A stretch of 64,000 nt of DNA from Rhodanobacter sp. 7MK24 (GCF_014842995.1 NZ_JACYXL010000006.1:124001-188000); one strand, 5' to 3'; counted from the first letter of the stretch, positions 33,211-43,127 are shown. A program made the numbers and translations. Notes: generated from the letters alone by a model not told the origin.

Positions 33211-34323
33211 ATGAACGAACAAGACACCAAACCATCCCCATCGCCGGTCGCTGCGCCGCGCGCCGACAGACCGCTTCCCGTACGCGACGCTGCGCCGCGT
33301 GGCGGCAGCATCGCGCTGGCCTTGCTGTTGGCGTTGCTCGCCCTGCTGGCCGTCGGCTACGTGGGCTGGCGCCAGTGGCAACAGCGGGTCGGCATCAATG
33401 CCACCGTTGCCAATTCGAAGAACCTGCTCGACCGGGTGGATGCGCTGGAAAAAAGGCTGGATGGTCTGAAGGGTGGCAGCGCCAGCCTCATCCAGCGGCT
33501 GGATGCGTCCGACCAGCTCGACCGCGGGTTGCAAGCCGCGCAGCAGGCGCAAGGCGATCGCCTGCGCCAGTTGGAGGAGGCCGTGGGCAAGCTTTCCGAG
33601 AACACGCTCAGCGCACATGACACCGCCTTGCTGGACGAAACCGAATCGCTGCTGCGCATGGCCAAGGAGCGCTATGACCTGTTCCATGATGCGCAAGGTG
33701 CGGCCGCGGCCTATGCACTGGCCGCGCAAACGCTGGCCGCGGTGAACGACGGCGCATTCGCGGACCTGCGGCAGAACGTCGAGGCCGAACACCTCGCCCT
33801 GCTTGCCAGCCAGCCGGCTGGCCAGGATGAGGCGCTGGGCAAGCTCACCAGCTTGCGGGATGCCGTACCTGCGTTGCCGCTGAAGCCGCTGGATGCGCCG
33901 GCGGGCGCTTCGTCGTCCGGCGCGTGGTCGCGCATAACGCGTGCGCTCGCAAGCGTGGTCAGCGTGCAGCGCGACAACGGCGCGCCGTTGGCGGTGGCCG
34001 ATGCGCGCTTTGCGCGCGAGCTGGTGGCGTTGGATCTCGCGCAGGCGCAGGCGGCGCTGCTCGCACATGATCCCAAGGCCTACGTCGGTGCACTGCAGCG
34101 CGCCGACGCCGGCCTTGCTGGCCAGTTCGACGGCAACGCGGATGCCGTGCAGCAGGCTCGCGCCAGCTTGAAGCAATTGGCCTTCGTCGTGCCCAACGAC
34201 GCACCGGTGCAGCTTGGTGCCGCTTTGTCGGAACTGCGCAACCTGCGCGCGGTGCACGCGCTGTCGAACAGCCCTGCGCCCGCGGCGTCGGTACCTGCGC
34301 AACCCAAAGGGGCGGCGCGATGA
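33211..34323 (+). CDS. hemX: HemX-like membrane protein (uroporphyrinogen-III C-methyltransferase family name)
   Basis: A 370-residue PF04375 protein. A short cytoplasmic N-terminus rich in Pro and Arg is followed by one membrane helix (about residues 32-52) and a long periplasmic region, predicted coiled coil at about 65-140 and helical domain beyond. The database name is misleading: no SAM-methyltransferase motifs are present. It lies 53 nt after hemD and overlaps hemY by 4 nt (ATGA), the standard hemD-hemX-hemY order. Confidence 0.88.
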   Translation: MNEQDTKPSPSPVAAPRADRPLPVRDAAPRGGSIALALLLALLALLAVGYVGWRQWQQRVGINATVANSKNLLDRVDALEKRLDGLKGGSASLIQRLDASDQLDRGLQAAQQAQGDRLRQLEEAVGKLSENTLSAHDTALLDETESLLRMAKERYDLFHDAQGAAAAYALAAQTLAAVNDGAFADLRQNVEAEHLALLASQPAGQDEALGKLTSLRDAVPALPLKPLDAPAGASSSGAWSRITRALASVVSVQRDNGAPLAVADARFARELVALDLAQAQAALLAHDPKAYVGALQRADAGLAGQFDGNADAVQQARASLKQLAFVVPNDAPVQLGAALSELRNLRAVHALSNSPAPAASVPAQPKGAAR

Positions 34324-35573
34324 GCTTGTGGCGCTGGATCCTGCTGTTGGTCATCGTCGCGGCGCTGGCCGCGTTCGGCTGGCATTGGGTGGCAGTCGAT
34401 CCCGGCTACGTGCTGGTGCGCATCCGCGGCTGGAGGGTGGAGACCTCGCTGCTCGCCGCCGTGGTCATCCTGCTCGTGGCGTGGGCCGCCCTCGTTGCGG
34501 CATGGCGGTTGCTGCGCTGGCCGTTCGGCGCGTTGTCGCGGCGGCACCGCAGGCTCAGCCGCAAGCGTCTGGGCGAGGGCCTGATCGCGCTGATGGAGGG
34601 CCGTCATGGCGACGCCGAGCGCGATTTGAACCGCGCGTCGCGGCTGGGCACGTTGCGCGGCGTGGCCTTGCTCGCCTCCGCCGAAGCCGCCTCGCGCCGA
34701 GGCGAGCATGGCCGCGGGCTGGAAATCCTGGCCGAAGCCTCGCAGGCCGCGCCACAGGCCGCGCGGGTATTGCGCGCACGCATGCTGCGCCGAGACGGCA
34801 AGGCGGCCGAAGCCGTGGCCCTGCTGGCGCCCGATGCCGACAAGGCCGCATTGCCACCCGGCGGCTGGCGCGAACTGGCACTCTCCGCGCTGGCCGTGGG
34901 CGACACGCGGCGTGCCTTGGCTGCATTGGATCCTTTGCAGAAAAGCGGTGCGCTGGGCATGCGCGGTTACACCACGCTGGAAGCCAGGGTATTGACCGCC
35001 GCCATCAATGCCGCCCCTGATGGCGCCGCTCTCAACACCTTATGGTCGCAGTTGCCCAAGACCCAGCGCCGTGCCAACGCCGCCGTCGATGCCTACGCAC
35101 GTCGCGCCGCCGGCTTTGGCCTTGTACTGCCGGCGATGGACGAACTTGAATCGGCGCTGCGCCGCGAATGGTCGCCGGAACTCGTGGAAGCCTATGGCGT
35201 GCTCGCCGGCGGCGACCTGGCTGCGCGCCTCGGTCGCGCCGAAAGCTGGTTGTCGGACCATCCCAACGACGCCACCCTGCTGCTCGCTGCCGGCCGTATC
35301 TGCGTGCGCTCCGGGCTCTGGGGCAAGGCTCGCCAATACCTCGAGCGCTCGCTGGCGTTGGAGCCGGGCAGCGGCGCATGGGAGGCACTGGGCGACACGC
35401 ATGCAGGCCAGGGCGACGCCGCGCAGGCGCAACGCTGTTACCGCAATGCGCTGGCCATGGCGCGTGGCGAAACCGTGCAGTTCACGCATTCCGCCACGGC
35501 CGGCGTGATCGACACCAGCGCCATCGCGATCGAGGAACGCGACGAACATGGGGTGCCGAGGTTGCGCCGGTAG
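34320..35573 (+). CDS. hemY: HemY-like TPR membrane protein
   Basis: A 417-residue protein of the HemY_N family (not protoporphyrinogen oxidase). Two N-terminal membrane helices (about 5-25 and 42-62) flank the conserved DPGYVLVRIRGWRVETSLL. The rest is a TPR-like helical domain including LGTLRGVALLASAEAASRRG and LGDTHAGQGDAAQAQRCYRN. It is an inner-membrane protein with an accessory, poorly defined role in haem or envelope metabolism. It is coupled to hemX by ATGA. Confidence 0.9.
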   Translation: MSLWRWILLLVIVAALAAFGWHWVAVDPGYVLVRIRGWRVETSLLAAVVILLVAWAALVAAWRLLRWPFGALSRRHRRLSRKRLGEGLIALMEGRHGDAERDLNRASRLGTLRGVALLASAEAASRRGEHGRGLEILAEASQAAPQAARVLRARMLRRDGKAAEAVALLAPDADKAALPPGGWRELALSALAVGDTRRALAALDPLQKSGALGMRGYTTLEARVLTAAINAAPDGAALNTLWSQLPKTQRRANAAVDAYARRAAGFGLVLPAMDELESALRREWSPELVEAYGVLAGGDLAARLGRAESWLSDHPNDATLLLAAGRICVRSGLWGKARQYLERSLALEPGSGAWEALGDTHAGQGDAAQAQRCYRNALAMARGETVQFTHSATAGVIDTSAIAIEERDEHGVPRLRR

Positions 35574-35807
35574 GCCTTCCGGGTCCTTTCCGGCGAGGAG
35601 CACGTGCCGGGCGGAGGATGCTCGTCACTGTGAATGCGTGACCTGATTTGCAGCTTTCCCTTGGTCCGGAGCATGCGGCTCCAGGGGCCGGACTTTTCCT
35701 TGCACTTCCGACCGTTTAGGTGCATAGAGGCCTCCGGGCCTCCCTCGATGTACCTTCCGTTCCCCGCCGGTCACGGCCCGGGCTGGCATCAACCGTCTGG
35801 AGTGACC

Positions 35808-36704
35808 ATGGCTACCGCGATTCTCGAGAAGCTTGCTTCTGTCCCCCGTTACCCCACCCTGCGCACCACCGAGAGTGCAGATGCGTCCGTGCACTGGTGT
35901 CACATGCACGCCGATCTGGCCGCCTCGCCCGGCCGCGCCTGCTTCAAGCCGGCGCTGGTCGCCGACATCCTTCAATACCAGAACGTGCTCGGCGACAGGC
36001 TGCGCCGGGAACGCATGTATGGCGAATCAGGACTGCGGCACGTGGTGCTTGCTTCCGACTGCGATGCGTTCAACCTTGGCGGCGACCTCGAATACTTCTG
36101 CGAGGCGATCCGTCATCAGAACCGTCCTGCGCTGCTGACTTACGCCCGGCAATGCGTGCGTGGCGTGCATGCTTTCCATGCCGGGCTGGATGCCGACGTG
36201 CACAGCATCGCGCTGGTGCAGGGCGATGCATTGGGTGGTGGCTTCGAAGCCGCGTTGAGCTGCCACACCATCGTCGCGGAAGAGGGCGTGGGCATGGGAT
36301 TGCCGGAGGTGCTGTTCGACCTGTTCCCGGGAATGGGGGCCTACTCCTTCCTGTGCAAACGCATCCCGCCCCAGCAGGCCGAGCGATTGATGCTTGGCGG
36401 CGACATCCTGTCCAGCGAAGAGCTCTACAAGATGGGGCTGGTGGACGTGCTGGCTCCCCGTGGGCAAGGCGCGCAGGCGGTCGAGGAAGTCATCCGTGGC
36501 AACCGCCGCATCCCGCATGCGCGGATGGCCATGCATAGAGTCCGGGCGCTGGCACAACCGGTGACGCTGGAGGAGATGATGGCGATCACCGAGATCTGGG
36601 TGGACACCGCGCTGCAGCTGGGCGAGAAGTCGCTGCGAACCATGGAAAGGCTGGTGCGCGCGCAGTACCGCCGGCACGGCGAACAGGCCGTGGTGCAGGC
36701 CTGA
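35808..36704 (+). CDS. rpfF: DSF synthase RpfF (crotonase superfamily)
   Basis: A 298-residue enoyl-CoA hydratase-like enzyme that makes the cis-2-unsaturated fatty acid signal DSF from acyl-ACP. The catalytic pair Glu147 (GGGFEAALSCHTIVAEEG) and Glu167 (GLPEVLFDLFPGMGAYSF) matches Glu141/Glu161 of Xanthomonas RpfF, with the same 20-residue spacing. FNLGGDLEYFCEAIR and ITEIWVDTALQLGEKSLRTM are also diagnostic. ATG 35808 is chosen; an in-frame ATG at 35748 is possible. It faces rpfC, and the two stop codons abut exactly (36704/36705, TGATCA), the same convergent order as in Xanthomonas. Confidence 0.96.
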   Translation: MATAILEKLASVPRYPTLRTTESADASVHWCHMHADLAASPGRACFKPALVADILQYQNVLGDRLRRERMYGESGLRHVVLASDCDAFNLGGDLEYFCEAIRHQNRPALLTYARQCVRGVHAFHAGLDADVHSIALVQGDALGGGFEAALSCHTIVAEEGVGMGLPEVLFDLFPGMGAYSFLCKRIPPQQAERLMLGGDILSSEELYKMGLVDVLAPRGQGAQAVEEVIRGNRRIPHARMAMHRVRALAQPVTLEEMMAITEIWVDTALQLGEKSLRTMERLVRAQYRRHGEQAVVQA

Positions 36705-38888
36705 TCATGGCGACAACGGGCTGTCCTCGCGCGCGGGTGTCCAGCTCCCGCGCGTCTGCAGCGCCTGCTCGCCGTCATGCAGGCGCTGCGTCAGGCTCTC
36801 GCAATGGCGCTGCCAGTCGCGCTCCAGTTCGAAGGCGGTCATGCGCATCAGGCCGCCACTCAACCCGGCGCACTGCACCAGGCCGAGATTGCCGGAGATT
36901 CCCTTTATGGCGTGGGCCTGGTCGCGGAACCGCTCCCAGTCGCCCTCCGCTCCGGCCTGGCGCATCCTCGCCAGCGCCAGGCGTGCGTCGACAACGCACT
37001 GATTGATGAAGTCGGCCTCGAATGTCTTTCCCATCCCAAGCGCGGCGAACTCATCCAGCACCGACATGTCCAGCACCTGCTCGGCGGAGGCGTGTACGCT
37101 CGGGCGGGCGCTTTCCACCTCCTCGCCGCTTCCACCGGTCAGGATCGTCGCGATGGCATCGAGCAGCCTTACGGCGGCAAAGGGTTTGGTGATGAAGGCG
37201 CGCGCGCCGGCATCGCGGCACACCCGCGCAGACTCGGGAGTGGCATCGGCGCTGATGATCACCACCGGCGTGCGGGTACGCGTGCCCGCCTCCATCACAC
37301 GCAGCTGACGCAATAGGTCGATGCCGCTCAGTGACGGCATGTGCAGGTCCAGCAACGCCAGGTCGAAGCCTCCGCCCGCCAGCGCATCCAACGCGGCTTC
37401 GCCGTCCCCCACTGTCATCACCCGATGCCCGGCCTTCTGCAGTACGCCCTGCAGGAGCAGGCGGTTGGCGGCGTGGTCGTCGGCGACCAGGACGCGTGCC
37501 GACTTGATCCGCGCGCGATGGCGCGAGAACGGATCGGCAAACGCAATGATGTTGTGCGCCGTCGATGATGGGGGCGATATGCGCGCGTCCGCGGCTTTCG
37601 GTTTGGCGCCGGCGGATGCGGGCGCGGGTTCCACGGCGGAACCGAACGGCAGTTCGACCCAGAAGCGGCTGCCGACGTTTTCGCTGCTTTCGAACCCGAT
37701 CGATCCCCCCATGGCTTCGGTCAGGCCCTTGGCGATCGTGGTTCCCAGGCCGGTGCCCTGGTGCTTTCGCGCAAGGCTGCTGTCGACCTGCTCGAATGCC
37801 TCGAACAGTTTTGCGCGTGCCGATGCGGGAATGCCGATACCTGTATCCGAAACCGTGAAGCGCAGGCGCACCTCTGTACCGACCCCGGCCGATTTCGCCA
37901 CCGTCATGCGAACTTCGCCCGACGCGGTGAATTTGATCGCATTGCTCAGCAGGTTCACCAGTACCTGCTGCAGGTGATGGGGGTCGCCGCGCAGTTGCTC
38001 CGGCACCTCCGGCAATACCGTGACCGTGTATTCCAGCCGTTTCGAGCGGGCCTCGGGGCGCAGCATCAGGTTGATCTGCTCCAGCAAGGCATTCAGGTTG
38101 AAGGTTTCCTGCTTCAGCCGCAGCTTGCCGGCCTCGATCGCCGAGATGTCCAGCACATCCTCCACCAGAGCCAGCAGCGAGCGGCTGGCAGCCTGGATGG
38201 TTTCAAGATAGCCGCGCTGCTCCGTATCCAGCCTGGTGCTCGCCAGCAGCTCCGACATGCCCGACAGCCCGTTCAATGGCGTGCGGAACTCGTGGCTCAT
38301 ATTGGCGAGGAACCGGCTCTTGGCCAGGTTGGCGCGGCGGGCTTCTTCGATCGCGGCGGTCAGCGCCTTGAGCAGGGAGGCGAAGTACAGCGGTACCGCG
38401 ATCAGGCCAAGCAGCAATCCCCAGGACAGGTAGCGGTTCTGCAGCCAATAGGGAGTGACCGTCATCATCGCCGCGAACGACAGCGCGGCCAACGCCGTGG
38501 AGGCGTACAGGTAGCGCGGTCCGTAGCGCATGCCGTTGCCGATCGAAACCCACAGGTAGGCCGCGTACAGCGGGGAGGCCGACTCCCCCTGCAGGAGCAT
38601 GACCCCGCCAATCGCCGCGTAGTCGGCCAGCATGCCCAGCCAGCGCCGTACCCACGACGGTTGCGGAGCAACGAGAATGGCGGCCAGCAGGCCGATCGAC
38701 AGCGCCAACTCCCCGAGCAGGATCAGCCAGGTCGAGAACAACGCCGGGCTGTCGTCGCCCCAGTCGACTTTCCAGCCGAGATAGGTGCAGAACAACATGG
38801 TGATCGCGATGCGCACGAAGACTTGCGCATGCTCACTGTCCGCGCGCCCGTGCAATCGCCGGCGTACCCAGGCCAGTGCCGGGCGCAC
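36705..38888 (-). CDS. rpfC: hybrid sensor kinase RpfC (DSF receptor)
   Basis: A 727-residue sensor. Five or so membrane helices (about 25-175) form the input domain, starting [19 protein letters not shown] as in Xanthomonas RpfC. A histidine kinase core follows (His199 in [34 protein letters not shown]), then a receiver ([15 protein letters not shown]) and a C-terminal HPT domain ([15 protein letters not shown]). It senses DSF and phosphorylates RpfG; in Xanthomonas it also binds and restrains RpfF. No ATG fits; GTG 38888, 5 nt after the rpfG stop, gives 727 aa against 726 in X. campestris. It is the distal gene of rpfG-rpfC. Confidence 0.95.
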   Translation of the reverse strand: MRPALAWVRRRLHGRADSEHAQVFVRIAITMLFCTYLGWKVDWGDDSPALFSTWLILLGELALSIGLLAAILVAPQPSWVRRWLGMLADYAAIGGVMLLQGESASPLYAAYLWVSIGNGMRYGPRYLYASTALAALSFAAMMTVTPYWLQNRYLSWGLLLGLIAVPLYFASLLKALTAAIEEARRANLAKSRFLANMSHEFRTPLNGLSGMSELLASTRLDTEQRGYLETIQAASRSLLALVEDVLDISAIEAGKLRLKQETFNLNALLEQINLMLRPEARSKRLEYTVTVLPEVPEQLRGDPHHLQQVLVNLLSNAIKFTASGEVRMTVAKSAGVGTEVRLRFTVSDTGIGIPASARAKLFEAFEQVDSSLARKHQGTGLGTTIAKGLTEAMGGSIGFESSENVGSRFWVELPFGSAVEPAPASAGAKPKAADARISPPSSTAHNIIAFADPFSRHRARIKSARVLVADDHAANRLLLQGVLQKAGHRVMTVGDGEAALDALAGGGFDLALLDLHMPSLSGIDLLRQLRVMEAGTRTRTPVVIISADATPESARVCRDAGARAFITKPFAAVRLLDAIATILTGGSGEEVESARPSVHASAEQVLDMSVLDEFAALGMGKTFEADFINQCVVDARLALARMRQAGAEGDWERFRDQAHAIKGISGNLGLVQCAGLSGGLMRMTAFELERDWQRHCESLTQRLHDGEQALQTRGSWTPAREDSPLSP

Positions 38889-38892
38889 GCGG

Positions 38893-39951
38893 TCAACGCC
38901 AGTCGCGATTGAGCGGAACACGGGAGAAACGTTCGCAAATGCCGCGCAGCCGCGGCAGGTTGTCCATGAGCGAGCGCACGCAGGCCGGATCCAGCATGGC
39001 GCCGCTTTGCGCGCCAATGAATTCGAGCGCTCGCTCGATATCCCAGGCTTCCTTGTACGGGCGCGGCGACAGCAATGCATCCAGCACGTCGGCTACGGTC
39101 GCCACCCGCGCCTCGATCGGGATCTCCTCGCTGGCGAGCCCGTCGGGGTAGCCGTTTCCGTTCCAATGCTCATGGTGGCGCAGCGCGATCTGCGCCCCCG
39201 CCTGGATGAAGCGGTTCTGGCTGTCCTGCAGCAGCTGGTAGCCGATGCGCGGATGCTGTTGCATGTGCAGGCGCTCCTCCGCGTTCAACGGGCCGGGCTT
39301 CATCAGGATCGCATCGGGAATGGCGATCTTGCCGATGTCGTGCAATGGCGCAGCCAGCTCGATCGTGCGTACCTGCTCCTCCGGAAGCCCCAGGCCTTCC
39401 GCAATCAGTCCGGCTATATGCGACATGCGCTCGAGGTAGGCGCTGGTGCCGGCATCGCGGAGCTCGATGGCCCGTGCGAGCCGTGACAGCGTTTCGCGCT
39501 CGCGTTCCTCCACTTCGTGCATGCTGGCCAGGAGTCGCTGCTCCAGCGACAGCGAGCGTTGCTTGATCGACTCCGACTGTTGGCGCAACTGCAGCAGGTT
39601 GCGGCAACGCGCGCGCAGCTCGCGGGGATGGACCGGTTTGACCAGGAAGTCGATCACGCCGGCGTCCAGCGCCGCCTGCCGTACCGGTTCGTCGCCCACC
39701 ACCGTGACAAGCACGATGGGCACGTCCCGATTCCGCAGCGGCTTGCGAAAGGCCATGGCCAACTCCAGCCCGTCCATGTCCGGCATGCGGTAGTCCAGCA
39801 GCAGCAGGTCGGGCCGGTTGCCCTCGCACCAATCCAAAGCCGCCTGGGGCACGCCGAAATCATGCACGACGAGTTGCGGGCCGATGCCCTGCACGATATG
39901 CCGTAGCATGGTTCGTGCCGAAGGTTGGTCGTCGACGATCACGACATCCAT
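38893..39951 (-). CDS. rpfG: HD-GYP cyclic-di-GMP phosphodiesterase response regulator RpfG
   Basis: A 352-residue regulator. The receiver domain (about 1-120) has Asp7/Asp8, phospho-acceptor Asp53 ([13 protein letters not shown]) and Lys105. A helical linker leads to an HD-GYP domain (about 145-340) with catalytic His204-Asp205 ([12 protein letters not shown]) and [14 protein letters not shown] (GYP at 267-269). When phosphorylated by RpfC it hydrolyses cyclic-di-GMP, linking DSF to motility, biofilm and secreted enzymes. The gene order rpfG-rpfC lacks the rpfH found in some Xanthomonas. A 10-bp-stem hairpin lies 77 nt upstream. Confidence 0.95.
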   Translation of the reverse strand: MDVVIVDDQPSARTMLRHIVQGIGPQLVVHDFGVPQAALDWCEGNRPDLLLLDYRMPDMDGLELAMAFRKPLRNRDVPIVLVTVVGDEPVRQAALDAGVIDFLVKPVHPRELRARCRNLLQLRQQSESIKQRSLSLEQRLLASMHEVEERERETLSRLARAIELRDAGTSAYLERMSHIAGLIAEGLGLPEEQVRTIELAAPLHDIGKIAIPDAILMKPGPLNAEERLHMQQHPRIGYQLLQDSQNRFIQAGAQIALRHHEHWNGNGYPDGLASEEIPIEARVATVADVLDALLSPRPYKEAWDIERALEFIGAQSGAMLDPACVRSLMDNLPRLRGICERFSRVPLNRDWR

Positions 39952-40296
39952 GCAGTCCCCCTTTCAGCCAGAGCGCATGAAGGCGCGATTGTCCGCATCC
40001 TCCCCGCAATCCGGCGCCTTGGCAAGGGGCAGTCCAGGGGTCTGGACTGCCAAAAAAATGGTGGAAGACGGCGGGAAGGGAGCCCGCTTTCCCATGTCCG
40101 CGGCGAACCCATGCAGCCAACGTATCGGGTCAAGGCTGGCGTGACCGACGCCTGCGTCGTTGCGACCTGGGAATGCGACAAGCGAGTGGCGCCAAGGTTG
40201 CAGGGACAAGAAGCGAACGCTGCGTGGATTTGACCGGGTAATTGCATCCGTTCGATGCGCGCCGCGTTGCTGGTCGGGTTCGCTGGGCATCGATAA
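39952..40296. other. 345-bp intergenic region upstream of rpfG
   Basis: No gene is recognisable. It contains the exact hairpin GGCAGTCCAG-GGGT-CTGGACTGCC at 40028-40051, next to a seven-A run (40052-40058). On the minus strand, the direction of rpfG, the T-run comes before the hairpin, so it is not a rho-independent terminator; it could be an operator or 5'-leader structure. Confidence 0.5.
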
Positions 40297-40734
40297 TCAC
40301 GTTGCCGGTTGCAGATCCTTGGTGAGGAAGATGCGGCTGGTGCCCGGCGGATCGCAGGGGATCGTCCCGAACTCGCGCCAGCCATGTTTCTTGTAGAACT
40401 CCGGAGCCTGGAAGCTGATCGTGTAGAGCACAGCGGCCCGACAACCGCGCCGCCCGCCTTCCGCTTCGGCCATCTGCAGCATCCGGCTGCCGATGCCCGA
40501 TCCGCGCAGGGCTTCCGGCAGAAAGAACACGTCGAGGAACAGCAGGCCAAGAGAAGTGCGACCAGTGATTCCGCCCAAGGTTTTGCCTGTCAGGGGATCT
40601 CTCGCCAGTACGGCGAGGGGACGCCGGTCGGCGATGCCGCTGGCATCGATGTTGAACCGGTCCAGGCTGTCGGAGACCACGGCAAGATCCGCGGCTTCGG
40701 GTGCGTCCGTGACGATGATGTCCGGTGGGTTCAT
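40297..40734 (-). CDS. GNAT-family N-acetyltransferase
   Basis: A 145-residue GNAT domain protein. The acetyl-CoA-binding motif A is visible as FLDVFFLPEALRGSGIGSRM, followed by the motif-B segment SFQAPEFYKKHGWREFGTIP. The substrate is unknown; small GNATs of this kind modify amines of metabolites, antibiotics or proteins. It stands between the rpf cluster and uvrD with a 72-nt gap to uvrD. Confidence 0.82.
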   Translation of the reverse strand: MNPPDIIVTDAPEAADLAVVSDSLDRFNIDASGIADRRPLAVLARDPLTGKTLGGITGRTSLGLLFLDVFFLPEALRGSGIGSRMLQMAEAEGGRRGCRAAVLYTISFQAPEFYKKHGWREFGTIPCDPPGTSRIFLTKDLQPAT

Positions 40735-40806
40735 GGGGTTTGACGGCCTGCTGTCTGGGTCAAGTGCTTGGCGAGGAAGGAAAGGTCTGTCCGATGCTGC
40801 ACGTGT

Positions 40807-43101
40807 CTACAGGGGCGTGAGGTTGGCATAGGCCGCCACCAGCCATTTGCTGCCTGCGTCTTCGAAGTTCACCTGCAGCCGCGTGTGCGCGCCGCTGCCC
40901 TCGGCGCTGACCACCACGCCTTCGCCGAAGCTGGGATGGTTGACGCGCTGTCCGAGCTTCACCGGCAGGTCTTCCTGCAAGGAAGGAGGATCGACATGGC
41001 GGCTGGCTCCGGCGTACAGCGGCCGGCTCACTTGCACGCGTGGGCGCACCTCGTCGATCAGTTCGGCCGGCATCTCGGCGAGGAAGCGCGAGGGGCGCGC
41101 CAGCATTTCGGTGCCGTGCATGCGGCGCGATTCGGCGTAGCTGACGACGAGGCGTTCGCGGGCGCGGGTGATGCCCACGTAGGCAAGGCGGCGTTCTTCC
41201 TCCAGCCGGCCTTCGTCTTCGGTGGAGCGCTGGCTGGGGAACAGGCCTTCTTCCAGTCCCACCAGGAACACCAGCGGGAATTCCAGGCCCTTGGCGGAGT
41301 GCAGGGTCATCAGCTGCACGCAGTCGTCCCACGCTTCGCCCTGGCCTTCGCCGGCTTCCAGCGCGGCGTGCGAAAGGAAGGCGGGCAGCTCGTCGAGGCC
41401 GGCGTCGATGTCTTCCTGCGTGCGCTCGAAGCGGCTGGCGACGTTGACCAGTTCGTCGAGGTTTTCGATGCGCGCCTCGCCGTTGCCGCGGCTGTCCTTC
41501 TCGTAGTGGTCGCGCAGGCCGGTATGGCTGAGCACGTGGTCGATCTGCTCGGCGAGGGGCAGCGTCGAAGCGCTCTCTCCTCCGGAGAGCGGGTTGGCCG
41601 AGGCGGCGGTCGAAGCGGAACTTTCCGGCGAATCCCGCCCTTCTGCTCGCTCCTCAAAGCCGGTGCCCCGCAGGGGAGAGGGCGAAAACGTGCGGGCCAT
41701 CCCTTCGATCAGCGCAAGGAAAGTCTTCACCGCATTCTTCGCACGCCCGGCCAGTTCGCCGCCGGCGAGTTCGGCGAGTGCGGCTTCCCACATCGACGTG
41801 GTGTCGTGGCGTGCGCGACGGCGCAGCACGTCCAGCGTGCGGTCGCCGATGCCGCGCGGGGGCGTGTTCACCGCGCGCTCGAACGAGGCGTCGTCGTGGC
41901 GATTGGCGGTGAGGCGCAGATAGGCCAATGCGTCCTTGATTTCGGCGCGCTCGAAGAAGCGCTGGCCGCCGTAGACGCGGTAGGGGATGTTGCGCTGGGT
42001 GAGCTGTTCTTCGAAGTTCCGCGATTGCGCGTTGGAACGGTAGAGGATGGCGCAGTCGCGCGCGTTGCCGTGCTCGGCGACGTATTCGCGGATGCGCTCG
42101 ATGACGAAGCGCGCCTCGTCCTGCTCGTTGTACGCGGCGTAAAGCGCGATGCGTTCGCCCTCGCCGCCGTCCGTCCACAATTCCTTGCCGAGACGGCCGC
42201 CATTGCGCGCGATCACGCTGTTGGCGGCCTTGAGGATAGTGGCGGTGGAGCGGTAGTTCTGTTCCAGTTTGATCGTGCGCGCACCGGGAAAGTCACGCAG
42301 GAACTGCTGCATGTTCTCCACTTTCGCGCCGCGCCAGCCATAGATGCTCTGGTCGTCGTCGCCCACGGCGAACACCTTGCTGCTGTTGCCGGCGAGCACT
42401 CTGATCCAGGCGTATTGCAGCGCGTTGGTGTCCTGGAATTCGTCGATCAGCAGATGCCGCCAGCGGTTCTGGTAATGCTCCAGTACGGCGGGGTTCTTCA
42501 GCCACAGTTCGTGCGCACGCAGCAGCAGTTCGGCGAAATCGACCAGGCCGGCGCGGCGGCAGGCGTCTTCGTAGGCCTGATAGATGCGTACCAGGGTGGC
42601 GGTGACGGGATGGTCGCGATGTTCGATGGCGTCGGGGCGCTTGCCCTCGTCCTTCCAGCCGTTGATCGTCCATGTGGCCTGCCGCGGCGGGAATCGCGCC
42701 TCGTCCAGTCCCAGGCCGGCCACCACGCGCTTCACCAGCCGCTGCTGGTCGTCGGCGTCGAGGATCTGGAAGCCTTCCGGCAGGCTGGCCTCGCGCCAAT
42801 GCCGTCGTAGCAGGCGATGGGCGATGCCGTGGAAGGTGCCTACGGTAAGGCCCTGCGTACCGCCGGGGATCAGGCTTTCCAGCCGCGCGCGCATCTCGCC
42901 CGCAGCCTTGTTGGTAAAGGTGACCGCGAGGATCGCCCACGGTGGCACACGCTCCACCTGGGTGAGCCAGCCAATGCGGCGCGTGAGCACACTGGTCTTG
43001 CCGGAGCCGGCGCCAGCGAGTACGAGGTAGTGGCCAGGCGGTGCGCAGACGGCTTCGCGCTGCGCGTCGTTGAGCGAATCGATCAGGTGCGAGACATCCA
43101 T
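40807..43101 (-). CDS. uvrD: DNA helicase II (UvrD)
   Basis: A 764-residue superfamily 1 helicase for nucleotide-excision and mismatch repair. Motifs in order: I (LAGAGSGKTSVLTRRI, about 28-43), Ia (AVTFTNKAAGEM), II (LLIDEFQDTNALQ), III (VGDDDQSIYGWRGAK), IV (LEQNYRSTATIL), V (LMTLHSAKGLEFPLVFLVGL) and VI (RRLAYVGITRARERL). The C-terminal tail has the KLGQRVNHPSFGEGVV Tudor-like module. It is about 40 residues longer than E. coli UvrD because of a low-complexity insertion at about residues 469-508, which looks repeat-derived. ATG 43101 (MDVSHLID) is the family start. Confidence 0.96.
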   Translation of the reverse strand: MDVSHLIDSLNDAQREAVCAPPGHYLVLAGAGSGKTSVLTRRIGWLTQVERVPPWAILAVTFTNKAAGEMRARLESLIPGGTQGLTVGTFHGIAHRLLRRHWREASLPEGFQILDADDQQRLVKRVVAGLGLDEARFPPRQATWTINGWKDEGKRPDAIEHRDHPVTATLVRIYQAYEDACRRAGLVDFAELLLRAHELWLKNPAVLEHYQNRWRHLLIDEFQDTNALQYAWIRVLAGNSSKVFAVGDDDQSIYGWRGAKVENMQQFLRDFPGARTIKLEQNYRSTATILKAANSVIARNGGRLGKELWTDGGEGERIALYAAYNEQDEARFVIERIREYVAEHGNARDCAILYRSNAQSRNFEEQLTQRNIPYRVYGGQRFFERAEIKDALAYLRLTANRHDDASFERAVNTPPRGIGDRTLDVLRRRARHDTTSMWEAALAELAGGELAGRAKNAVKTFLALIEGMARTFSPSPLRGTGFEERAEGRDSPESSASTAASANPLSGGESASTLPLAEQIDHVLSHTGLRDHYEKDSRGNGEARIENLDELVNVASRFERTQEDIDAGLDELPAFLSHAALEAGEGQGEAWDDCVQLMTLHSAKGLEFPLVFLVGLEEGLFPSQRSTEDEGRLEEERRLAYVGITRARERLVVSYAESRRMHGTEMLARPSRFLAEMPAELIDEVRPRVQVSRPLYAGASRHVDPPSLQEDLPVKLGQRVNHPSFGEGVVVSAEGSGAHTRLQVNFEDAGSKWLVAAYANLTPL
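41570..41695 (-). repeat. probable repeat-derived in-frame insertion inside uvrD
   Basis: Minus-strand segment encoding FSPSPLRGTGFEERAEG and then a Ser/Ala-rich stretch. The DNA begins with CCCTCTCCCCTGCGGGGCACC and ends with an imperfect CGCTCTC/GAGAGCG dyad, the same CTCTCCCC/GGGGAGAG character as the intergenic palindromes at 7240 and 9200. It sits in a variable part of the helicase and keeps the reading frame. Confidence 0.5.
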
Positions 43102-43127
43102 CGCGCCAATTGTAACGGGTGCCGCGG

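Noticed and set aside
34320..35573. HemY read as protoporphyrinogen oxidase
   Set aside because: There is no FAD-binding Rossmann motif. The protein has two membrane helices and TPR-like repeats of the HemY_N family.
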